A DNA stretch of 64,000 nt from Bedellia somnulentella (taxonomy: Eukaryota; Arthropoda; Insecta; Lepidoptera; Bedelliidae): positions 15,066,001-15,130,000 of the forward strand of contig OY755178.1 in the NCBI GenBank assembly GCA_963576735.1, written 5' to 3'. The position numbers and the translations under genes are program-made. The notes under the pieces are model-generated. The model was not told where the DNA came from. It was given only the letters and a program-made list of their open reading frames with translations, and searched no databases. Of the stretch, positions 57,101 through 62,218 are shown piece by piece (positions within the stretch are counted from its first letter, which is position 1; each line of letters starts with the position of its first letter).

Positions 57101-58529
57101 GTCAATTTTGTACTGGTAAGTGATTATCATTTCCAATATCTTAAAAAAAAACAAAATAGAAACTGTACATGAGTCGCAGCCTTATTGTATAAACAATCGC
57201 CTTACATTATAGCAAGTGGTAGCCAAATATCAAACATTTATCGTTTATTTTGAAAATAATAATTATTTCATTTATGTATTTTATTTTACCTTTAGCTTTT
57301 CCTGAAACGTATTCATCTTGACCTTGATGTTTTTCTTTGGCTGGACAATTGACGGTTCCCGGATCACCACCTAAAATAGAGATACCAGTGTTATCAAATA
57401 TAGGAACTCAACCTATACTTCGGTATAGACAATATCATGCTCATTTGTGTATGTGTGGTATATTACACCCCAACCTTGCATATATAAACACACTGTTAAC
57501 AAGGTCAGTTCTTTTGAAATAATTGTATCAATCTATTTATCACGGTTGTTAACGGTGAGGGAAAACATCGTGAGGAAACCCACATGGCTGAGTTGTACTT
57601 AGTCATGTGACAGTGTTTTCGTACGAAACGGCGATGGGCCTGCCCCCTATCATGTGAGTACACTGTCCATGCAAAACGTGGGTACTCTGAACACTAGGTG
57701 ACAAAGTCACGTGATGTTCAGAATTATTAGTACCTCCGTCAACCCCTTCGGGGGTATTCGACGCGAACGTTTATGTTATGTATGTTTATGTATCATTCCA
57801 ATTAAGAAAAACAAAAAGAACATTTCACGTATTATACTCGTATTCTACTATCAATCAGAATATTATTAAGTGATTTGAACTGAAACCCCGAGGCCGCAGC
57901 ATATAACTTAATAGTATAAGATCCCGCTGCTAAATCTCTACGTTCTCATAACGTATTGAGTCAAACACACATTTTAACAAAAGTTTATGAATAGGAGAAT
58001 ACACTGACAAGACGCAGCCAGGCAAAAGTGGCCGCAAGTAATTTTAATGTAATAAATGTTTATTATTTTTCGAAGACAAATTTCGTTCACTTATTTTCGA
58101 AATATAATAACATCCCCATCATAGCAATGTATACAAAGAATATAAAAATCCATTTAAGAAAATCCATAAATTAGATCAAGGTCATTTTGTTCATCAATCG
58201 ATTGCTGCACTATTCTCGAGTTATGTATGGACGACGTCCATATTAGATAGAGTGATTTTCCATAATATTAATTACGTAAAACGTATCTAGATCAGATAGA
58301 AAACGTTCTTATAAAGGCGGGGGTCCGAAGTGAGAAGAATAAAAGAGAATGTATGATGGCTGTTTTTCACCACGCGAAATCTAGTTAAAAGGTAATCTAG
58401 TTAACAAAACATATGCTTTTAAAAACAGGCAACAAATATTAACAAAATACTCACAATAAGCCCTGCGGTAAGCGCCTCTTGCACCAGAATGTAGTGGATT
58501 TGGCTGTAAATTTCCGCCTCTTTCAGGAC
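39013..58529 (-). CDS. Gene 2: proline/glycine-rich protein from a chain of phase-1 mini-exons (5' partial)
   Basis: Twelve exons join in one open frame: 58455-58529, 57290-57370, 54954-55583, 53859-53921, 49824-49862, 47343-47387, 46959-47012, 45323-45451, 45162-45206, 42504-42551, 41577-41624, 39013-39197. Sizes are 75, 81, 630, 63, 39, 45, 54, 129, 45, 48, 48 and 185 nt; all but the last are multiples of three and every junction is phase 1, usually splitting a glycine codon. The roughly 480 residues seen are rich in P, G, R and K, with spaced cysteine motifs (QCPCG, ECECKDY, KCMCEYP) and no clear domain or membrane segment. The start, and any signal peptide, lies upstream and was not found. 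I do not recognise it; the pattern fits a secreted or matrix-like repetitive protein, which is inference. Introns are full of transposons. Confidence 0.75.
39695..39867. mobile_element. 173-bp TTA-flanked MITE
   Basis: Ends AGAGCTTATTCCATT and AATGGAATAAGCTCT form a perfect inverted repeat, flanked by TTA at 39692-39694 and 39868-39870. It shares GAATTCAGACGTC and GTTATTCCACTA motifs with the larger element at 1892-3113. Confidence 0.8.
39870..41079. other. Last intron of gene 2, diverged repeats only
   Basis: GAGCGACCTTTTAACTGGAT near 40400 and TAGCGCTCGTGCTGGGCT near 40780 are inverted relatives of sequence at 12460-12610 and may be the ends of an old MITE. A SINE-A scrap lies at about 40840-40885. 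No coding evidence. Confidence 0.4.
41080..41545 (+). repeat. SINE-C copy split by a MITE
   Basis: The 5' part (CCGTGTAGTGCCGGCTTGAA to TTGGGCGATC) and 3' part (TTTGATACCCATCACCAACG to GCCGTGAGTTATATG) are contiguous in the consensus but separated by the element at 41185-41406. Confidence 0.8.
41185..41406. mobile_element. 222-bp palindromic MITE inside a SINE-C
   Basis: Starts CCCTGATTA and ends TAATCAGGG. The arms of about 105 bp are near-perfect inverted repeats around a loop near 41290 (GGTGAAGCACGGGTCTGTCC in one arm). CGCC flanks both sides (41181-41184, 41407-41410). The tip CTGATTACGTATCTTTGGCA resembles the Harbinger ends at 3296 and 8525. The 103-codon plus-strand frame here is a palindrome artefact. 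Confidence 0.8.
41577..41624 (-). CDS. Gene 2 mini-exon of 48 nt
   Basis: Acceptor TATGTTTACAG, donor GTAAACTT. Codes for VKRKRTLPKPVVRTPP. A SINE-C tail ends about 31 nt beyond the donor. Confidence 0.7.
42292..42410 (-). repeat. RTE-like LINE 3' end
   Basis: ATACATATAATCACGCCATT, CCTACTGGGGTAGACAGAGA and GACTATGGATC match the family in minus orientation. Confidence 0.6.
42504..42551 (-). CDS. Gene 2 mini-exon of 48 nt
   Basis: Acceptor GAATTTCAG. Codes for APTPEPRRRELVRLP after the split first codon. The donor GTTACC is weak but is the one that keeps phase 1 and matches the size of the next exon. Confidence 0.6.
42689..42918. mobile_element. 230-bp palindromic MITE
   Basis: ATCACTGATACGC at the left and GCGTATCAGTGAT at the right open arms of about 85 bp that include GAGATCCCGCTGCTAAATCT and GTCAAACACACATTTTAAC and their inverses. 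An AT dinucleotide may be the target duplication. A partial relative lies at 57918-58045. Confidence 0.75.
42968..43218 (-). repeat. SINE-C copy
   Basis: CATACATTATACTCACGGCT to AACCGACACTACACAGC. Confidence 0.75.
43451..45125 (-). mobile_element. Decayed piggyBac element, 1.7 kb
   Basis: Ends CCCACTTGTTAC (43451) and GTAACAAGTGGG (to 45125) are inverted. TTAA follows the right end (45126-45129); the left flank AATA looks like a mutated TTAA. An inactive transposase lies inside. The element sits in the gene 2 intron between exons 45162-45206 and 42504-42551, ending only 36 nt from the former. Confidence 0.7.
43769..44590 (-). pseudogene. piggyBac transposase pseudogene (C-terminal two thirds)
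   Basis: In order on the minus strand: SVILRFADVLRTIDSDAVFH and FDNFFTPIPLLEELK, then CKWNDNSVVTVASNSQKVLP, KRFSQKEKKFIHVDQPALIK, NENMGGVDRSDQN and a C-terminal Cys-rich RCGYCHKH. These are signature blocks of PGBD-type transposases; the GVDRSDQ aspartate of the catalytic triad is visible. Frame changes and stops (for example near 44000 and 44280) break it, and the N-terminus is missing. Confidence 0.75.
45162..45206 (-). CDS. Gene 2 micro-exon of 45 nt
   Basis: Acceptor TTTGTATAG, donor GTAAGTGT. Codes for ELECECKDYRGTPEG. The intron before it is only 116 nt. Confidence 0.7.
45323..45451 (-). CDS. Gene 2 exon of 129 nt
   Basis: Acceptor GCTTTAAG (short pyrimidine tract), donor GTATGTTTT. 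Codes for DSPPGFREGQSRGHWVNLGP and on to QSYNPQ. Confidence 0.7.
45691..46160 (+). pseudogene. RTE-like LINE, C-terminal end of ORF and 3' UTR
   Basis: RLCDRVRNDVIRERCG, then after a stop RMDDSKVEKEIYRANVDG, GRPRRTHLDQIENVLKKAGV and REVFQDRTKWRSIVSAYP. This is the region after the reverse transcriptase in RTE-type elements, with GRPR and DR-x-x-WR landmarks. The frame breaks at 45880. The 3' end is CCCCAATGGG, AATTAACGGCGTGAGAATATG and an ATGT tail. This is the longest member of the family in the window and defines the 3' ends listed elsewhere. Confidence 0.75.
46409..46650 (-). repeat. SINE-A copy, diverged
   Basis: AAACGTTCACGCCGTATATA, ACACTGTCACATGACTAAGT and a degraded head with CTACCCGCTGAGCTACGAG. 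Confidence 0.65.
46700..46936 (+). repeat. SINE-C copy, full length
   Basis: GCCGTGTAGTGTCGGCTTAG to TATAGCCGTGAGTATATG; ends 22 nt from a gene 2 donor. Confidence 0.8.
46959..47012 (-). CDS. Gene 2 mini-exon of 54 nt
   Basis: Acceptor TTATTTCAG, donor GTTAGTTA. Codes for GPSFRESPPKNTIQRKRL. A SINE-C tail ends 22 nt beyond the donor. Confidence 0.65.
47343..47387 (-). CDS. Gene 2 micro-exon of 45 nt
   Basis: Acceptor AAATTACAG, donor GTAAACAA. Codes for GVCPLDGPPYTQGPS. Confidence 0.7.
47500..47728 (+). repeat. SINE-C copy, diverged
   Basis: TGTTATGTCGGTTTAAAATA to TATAGCCGTGAGTATATGCA with scattered deletions. Confidence 0.65.
48523..48780 (-). repeat. SINE-C copy nested in the Helitron
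   Basis: CATGCATATACTCACGGCTA to AAGCCGACACTACACGGC. Confidence 0.75.
48797..49055 (-). repeat. SINE-C copy nested in the Helitron
   Basis: ACATATACTCACGGCTATAA to AAGCCGGCACTACACAGC, directly after the previous copy in the same direction. Confidence 0.75.
49824..49862 (-). CDS. Gene 2 micro-exon of 39 nt
   Basis: Acceptor AAATTTTCAG, donor GTAAGACT. Codes for PENSSDAVQCPC. A Helitron 3' end lies only 45 nt inside the downstream intron. Confidence 0.7.
50069..50590 (+). repeat. SINE-B, tRNA-derived repeat
   Basis: A head with GCCTGAGTGGATAGG (A box like) and GGGTTCGATTCCCGC (B box), a hairpin ATTTATGTGATGAGCATAAAT, and a body ending AGTTTGGGGCTAACTTGATC and TCCGTATATTTATTA. A related copy is at 54700-54900. 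A 73-codon frame here is not coding. Confidence 0.6.
50985..51075 (+). repeat. SINE-C remnant
   Basis: GTGGGTGTTTTATTAACTTT, TGGCCGGTGTGGTTAGTGAC and CTAAACTTCC are a diverged middle part. Confidence 0.4.
51353..51559. mobile_element. 207-bp MITE with TTAA at one side
   Basis: CCACCTACCATACGTCTCAC at the left and CGTATGGTAGGTGG at the right are inverted ends. TTAA precedes the left end (51349-51352); the right flank reads TTGT. A piggyBac-type MITE is likely. A similar single end lies near 53800-53820 (GACGTATGGTAGGTGGTTGT). Confidence 0.6.
51570..52150 (+). repeat. TATG/TGTA-rich stretch and probable LINE 3' UTR
   Basis: Long ATGTATATTTATGTGTGTGT microsatellite, then a non-coding stretch ending AAATAAATGC and a TTATTATTATTA tail, like the 3' end of a LINE. 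Confidence 0.4.
52795..53590 (+). mobile_element. 5'-truncated Penelope-like element
   Basis: Holds only the endonuclease end of the ORF and the 3' UTR with GTTTTCGAAACGTCGGGCTA and CCGAAAATCAATAGTTG, a 3' sequence common to insect Penelope-like elements. The reverse transcriptase part is absent. Lies in a gene 2 intron. Confidence 0.8.
52803..53390 (+). pseudogene. Penelope-like element, GIY-YIG endonuclease end of the ORF (195 codons)
   Basis: An uninterrupted frame covers a linker and a GIY-YIG nuclease: G74-V-Y76, a C80-E-C82 pair, Y86-I-G88, R98, H101 and acidic candidates at E138 and E148/E151, followed by a basic, disordered tail. In these retrotransposons the nuclease nicks the target DNA. 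The nuclease residues look intact, but without a reverse transcriptase this copy cannot move itself, so it is treated as a 5'-truncated fragment. The ATG is probably incidental. Confidence 0.8.
53859..53921 (-). CDS. Gene 2 exon
   Basis: Acceptor TTTTGTAG, donor GTGAGTATT. Codes for HRVGFDEGPPREIYPTKPPN in phase 1. Confidence 0.7.
54130..54344 (+). mobile_element. tRNA-like retroposon with inverted repeats and a 12-bp target duplication
   Basis: The flanks repeat TTGGAGACCTAT (54118-54129 and 54345-54356) and the interrupted SINE-C is otherwise continuous, so the insertion limits are clear. Inside, AATAAATAAAGAATAAATAA (about 54177) and TTATTTGTTCTTTATTTATT (about 54327) are inverted around a 73-nt tRNA-like segment. 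Confidence 0.75.
54239..54311 (+). other. tRNA-like sequence, probably not a functional tRNA
   Basis: Acceptor GATACGG pairs with CTGTGTC (54304-54310), D arm GCTC/GAGC is perfect, T arm GCAGG/CCCGC has one mismatch around the TTCGATT loop, and A and B boxes are present. The anticodon stem has only two of five pairs, and the sequence sits inside a retroposon, so it is called tRNA-derived rather than a gene. Confidence 0.5.
54700..54900 (+). repeat. SINE-B copy, 5' part degraded
   Basis: GGTGGGTTCGAATACCGC, ATGTGATAAACATAAATGG and GGCCTAACTTGATCTGTATA match the copy at 50069. Confidence 0.55.
54954..55583 (-). CDS. Gene 2 large exon (210 codons)
   Basis: Acceptor ACATTCCAG, donor GTAAGAAG. 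The exon is open throughout in the phase-1 frame, begins EVDRGHPRPPGPRPRRNVPS and ends EKRLKPQG. It is dominated by P, R, K, G and S, with one cysteine in RYPCGMPN, and looks disordered. The open frame continues past the donor to a stop, so the splice site rather than the ORF end marks the exon end. Confidence 0.75.
55845..56880 (+). repeat. SINE-C copy split by a LINE
   Basis: TGCTGTGTAGTGTCGGCTTA at 55843-55866 resumes as ATAGCACTACCCCATTTTTT at 56656 and ends TAGCCGTGAGTATATG. Confidence 0.75.
55867..56651 (-). pseudogene. LINE fragment, end of reverse transcriptase ORF (about 215 codons open)
   Basis: The minus strand is open from about 56642 to a stop at 55986. It includes VDCITYLGLKVDVSFSWSQH, FSLVDSILSYALDSYG, SYGTRSVSAGRLEVPRVNNY and LPEDIRLESNRQKF, a layout typical of the segment after the reverse transcriptase in non-LTR elements. 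The 3' end has AATAAAG and an AATAATAATAAT tail. 5'-truncated by insertion; not able to move. Confidence 0.75.
56885..57055 (+). repeat. RTE-like LINE 3' end
   Basis: TCTCAAAAAGGCAGGCGTCC, AAAAGATTGATGAATGTAAA, AGGATCGTACAAAGTAGCGA, CCCCAATGGG and TGGCGTGAG. A second scrap lies at 58278-58360 (ATCTAGATCAGATAGAAAAC). Confidence 0.75.
57290..57370 (-). CDS. Gene 2 exon
   Basis: Acceptor CTATTTTAG, donor GTAAAA. Codes for a CGDPGTVNCPAKEKHQGQDE stretch followed by YVSGKAK, with two cysteines. Confidence 0.65.
57536..57795 (+). repeat. SINE-A copy, 5'-truncated
   Basis: TTTATCACGGTTGTTAACGG to CCCCTTCGGGGGTATTCGAC and GCGAACGTTTATGTTATGTA. Confidence 0.75.
57918..58045. mobile_element. One arm of the MITE family seen at 42689
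   Basis: GTATAAGATCCCGCTGCTAA, CGTATTGAGTCAAACACACA and GCCAGGCAAAAGTGGCCGC match; the second arm is absent. Confidence 0.65.
58455..58529 (-). CDS. Gene 2 exon, most upstream one found
   Basis: Acceptor TTCTTTTAG, donor GTGAGTATTT. Codes for GPERGGNLQPNPLHSGARGA and YRRAY, assuming the preceding exon supplies a G. Confidence 0.65.
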
Positions 58530-60116
58530 CTAAAAGAAAACTTTTTTCAACTCCGCTCTAAATATATACTATGCAAAACTACTTCGATCTATGCAAGTTC
58601 AACAACAAACAATTTTATGTTTAACTACTTTAGTAGTTGATTTAGCGAAACTATATTGACCTTTTTGTTAATAACCTATGTTTCTAGCAGCGAATAAAAG
58701 GCCGTTTCGAAATAATGATGACTGCATTTATAAATTTTTAAATGTTAGTGAGATATCTATATAAAAGCTATCCCAGTTTTTGCAGTACGGATAAATTAAT
58801 ACTATGGGATCAAGTATTAATTTATCGGTACTGGGGGTTTTGCATTATAATTTCTTTTTAACAACGAGTTGAACTCATTGAAGCTGGTAAATTTGTAAGG
58901 AAAAAGTATAGTAGTTTTCTCTTAAACTATTTGACATTCAAGATTGACATGATATAACAACAGTTTACAATTACCAAATATATTTATTAATTGATTTAAA
59001 ATTGTATTTTTTGTAATTGAATAAAAAAAACAATACCATAAAATCCTTAAAAAATTTAACGTTACGTTTAAAAAGATTGAATTATGATGGTTTTTCAACT
59101 AATCAATGTGCTATATAGTCCCTAGGATATGGATCAAAGAAATGTTTCAATGTATGCATACAGGTTAATTACGTTTAAGAAGTAAAAAATAAATATAAAC
59201 CCAAAGAATTGGAATAAAATCATAAAATGTGTAATATACAAAAATACACACAATAGATAATCAGTCCCTAAGTGCTTAAATACACTTGGTATGTACTTTA
59301 CAAAAACGTATTTTACAGTTTGAAAAAATAGAATTACATAACAACATTTGACATAATGTAAAGTTGGAATAATTTTAAAAATGTGTAAAATAAATGTCGT
59401 AGGTACTTAACAGGTACAAAAATAGATAAAATTATATATCAGTTTGTATGCATACATTTAATAAAATTTGCTGACTTAAAAATATGCACCAGAAACTTAA
59501 AATTATGAATAGCATCTCAGGAAGTGACGTATTTTCAACATTCACTAAAATTAAAAAATATCTATCATCTTGATTCGAGTTAGCAAAACATCAACACAAC
59601 TTGATGAAACTACTAATATACTCTTAAAGAGCAAATTTCAACACCAAAATTGCATTCATAGATCTATTAATATTCATAGTTATATTCTTGACATTTCAGA
59701 CTTGACTTTTCTAAAATATCATTTATAGATTCGAAGAGGTTGAAAGAACACAAAACTTATAGTCAATGCCGTTTACAACGTTAATCTTAAATAACAAAGA
59801 ATACATTAAATATTGTATTACAACATTAACCTAACCTAACCAAGTGAAGAAATAAAATTGATTGAATTTGTGACATGCATACTGTTGTTACCTGCAAGTA
59901 GCATCACTTGACAATTTTTTCGACCAACTTCAAAAAGGAGGTACTCAATTAGCTTGTATGTTTTTTTTTGTATGTATGTTATGCTATTAGTCCGTGATTA
60001 GGGTATGGATATATAAAGTTGTTTTTCTGTTCTGTTGAATATGGTAGTCCCTTTAAATTTTAATAGTTCTCGGTCGCTTGGTTAAAACAATATTTCAAAA
60101 ATAACAAAATGCGTAC
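58530..60116. other. No gene seen; upstream part of gene 2 or flank
   Basis: AT-rich DNA. A common lepidopteran repeat scrap lies at 59915-59985 (CGACCAACTTCAAAAAGGAG). I found no further phase-1 exon of gene 2 here, so its 5' part is probably beyond the retroelement or too short to see. Confidence 0.45.
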
Positions 60117-60324
60117 TGTTAGAATGGGTATTGTAGTTTGGGTTTTAAAAAAAAGAATTTATAATTTGAAAAGTCGAAAAACTCTTTAACCGAACCGTCC
60201 GGATTGAGGATTGGAGTAACACTGAACTAAAGTACATGTTCGATGGTCCATGAAACATAGAAATGCTGATATAGCATATTCTACAACAACTAAGCAATTA
60301 CTCTTACAATGTTCATTTATAACA
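60117..60324 (-). mobile_element. Probable 3' LTR of the errantivirus-like element
   Basis: Read on the minus strand it starts TGTTATAAATG directly after a purine-rich AAACGGGGGGC tract and could end TTCTAACA at 60117, giving a TGTTA/TAACA inverted end and a length of 208 bp. A TCAGTG initiator-like site lies inside. The right boundary is well supported, the left one is a best guess since the matching 5' LTR is outside the window. Confidence 0.45.
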
Positions 60325-60363
60325 GCCCCCCGTTTAAGAGGAAAATTCCGTAAAAAAGGAATT

Positions 60364-62205
60364 TTACAAATTAATTCTTAACCTGGAATTCGGTACATTA
60401 GATCTTTCACTATTTTCTACATCATTAATTGGATTTATATCATCTAAAGAAACGTTATTATCTACTTTTTCAGTTAGAGAGTTTTTCTTTAATTTATTAA
60501 TATAAAATACAAACAAACATAAGATTAACACAAAAAGAATAAAAATAATATAAGTTGTAATTGGGTATGCTACATGGTATTTTAAAATATCTGACTGTGA
60601 TACAATTTTATCTACGTTTTGTATTATTTGATAAGATGTAGATTCTAATTCTTTAAAATTATTCAAATTAACATTATGTAATTTAGACATAGGTAACTCA
60701 GAAGACATAGACTTAAATTTTGTAATATTACAACATTTATCATAAATTATACTAAAATCTGTTTTAATAGGATTAACATTTAATTTTATATTTAATTCAG
60801 GTATCATTTCCTTTTTCCCAGAATGGGCTATACAGTCAAGAGGTAAATTAAGTATTCCTGTTCCTATTACAGTTACATCTGAAACATTTGAGTTACATTC
60901 AATAGTGATTTTTGTAGGCTCGGATTGAACATAAATCCATTGATTTTGTTTTAATTTCTGCCAAACATTTATATAACCTTTTAAAAATCGTTTATTACAT
61001 TGTACAGGAATAGTAGTTAAAGATTTAGTTATGATATCTATTTCACAACTGGGGTTAATTGAGGTAGAGTATAAATTTACATTGTTACATATATAAGTAT
61101 TACTCGGTATTTTATTACATGATTGAATTTCTAAATTATTTAAATAAGAATAGGTTGTCGTGTCCTCATTTAGTGCTACATATTTTCCTTTGGGTAAGAC
61201 AAAAGCAAATGATTTAGAATTCTTTTTATAATGTGGTATAGGTAAAGGCATAACTTGGTACAATTTAAACATATCGCTACTAATTAATGGTATTTTAATT
61301 ACAATTAAAACCTTTTTGTTTACATAATAAGATTCAATTCGACTTATGCTAAGAAGTATATTTATATTATCTATATCTAATCTTACGGGAAGTTCTGAAC
61401 CTTTTGGTAATCGGTGTACATTATTCACTAATTCTTGGAATATATTTTTATTTGTTATTACAGAAGGGTGGAGAGTATGACTATTCGTAAATAATATAGA
61501 ATTAATGATATCTTCTAATTTAAAGGATAAAGTAAGTAAGCTAGATTCTAACATATTACTAATTTTATAAACTTGAGAACTTATTTCTAACTTATTCCTT
61601 AATGATTCAAAGCTATTAAAGCTTGCACTTAAATTCCTCATAGCTTTATGAAGATTTATCTCATTGTTATATATAATTGATAAAGTTTCATTAAATCTAC
61701 TTATAACCGACTGAGTGAGTAATACATTTTGTTTGAGTGATGAAGCTAAGGATTTATCATTACTTTCTAAAGACTTAATAGCTAAACTATAATTAACAGC
61801 GTCCTCTTCATCCATATTACCAAATAAATGCTTAATTAAAGACCCTATGCCTGCAAACCAAGCAGACCTCTTACTATGGTTTGGGATCAAGTGAGAGATT
61901 GATTCATAGTCTCTAATAATATCATTGTGACGAGATCTCAAGGGTAATAATACGTTATCACACGTGTTTAAAATGTTAGTTTGGGAACAGTAATTTTGCA
62001 AATCATTTAATGTATTATTAATTAGTTCTATGTGCGGTTTAATATATGAAATATCGATAGGGATAAGTAAATGTAAATAATCAGTAGTTAATTTCATTTT
62101 GCCAATCGGATCAAAGTAAATTCCTGGACTGTTGGTTATAGGCTCGATCAATGTAGTTGATGAGGGTTTCGGACAAATGATAAATATGCTGAAAGAAAAA
62201 GACGG
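60364..62205 (-). CDS. env: Errantivirus envelope protein (baculovirus F-like), about 610 codons open
   Basis: Class I fusion-type envelope glycoprotein. A basic site with KRS (about residue 93 from the first TTG-framed codon at 62151) is followed by a hydrophobic glycine-containing stretch, as expected for cleavage and a fusion peptide. A heptad-rich region follows, and one membrane span rich in I, L and F sits near residues 535-560, before a polar tail of about 35 residues. Many N-linked sites are visible. The frame has no ATG upstream of the mature region: it opens after a TAA at about 62206 and reads through a hydrophobic, signal-like stretch next to a pyrimidine tract and CAG. As known for gypsy, env is probably made from a spliced RNA whose upstream exon supplies the start. 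No break is visible. Confidence 0.8.
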   Translation of the reverse strand, partial: PSFSFSIFIICPKPSSTTLIEPITNSPGIYFDPIGKMKLTTDYLHLLIPIDISYIKPHIELINNTLNDLQNYCSQTNILNTCDNVLLPLRSRHNDIIRDYESISHLIPNHSKRSAWFAGIGSLIKHLFGNMDEEDAVNYSLAIKSLESNDKSLASSLKQNVLLTQSVISRFNETLSIIYNNEINLHKAMRNLSASFNSFESLRNKLEISSQVYKISNMLESSLLTLSFKLEDIINSILFTNSHTLHPSVITNKNIFQELVNNVHRLPKGSELPVRLDIDNINILLSISRIESYYVNKKVLIVIKIPLISSDMFKLYQVMPLPIPHYKKNSKSFAFVLPKGKYVALNEDTTTYSYLNNLEIQSCNKIPSNTYICNNVNLYSTSINPSCEIDIITKSLTTIPVQCNKRFLKGYINVWQKLKQNQWIYVQSEPTKITIECNSNVSDVTVIGTGILNLPLDCIAHSGKKEMIPELNIKLNVNPIKTDFSIIYDKCCNITKFKSMSSELPMSKLHNVNLNNFKELESTSYQIIQNVDKIVSQSDILKYHVAYPITTYIIFILFVLILCLFVFYINKLKKNSLTEKVDNNVSLDDINPINDVENSERSNVPNSRLRINL

Positions 62206-62218
62206 AAGATTTTACTAA

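Noticed and set aside
59883..60324. A longer 3' LTR starting at TGTTGTTACC
   Set aside because: This would include a common repeat scrap (59915-59985) unrelated to the retroelement, and its inverted end matches less well than the one at 60117.
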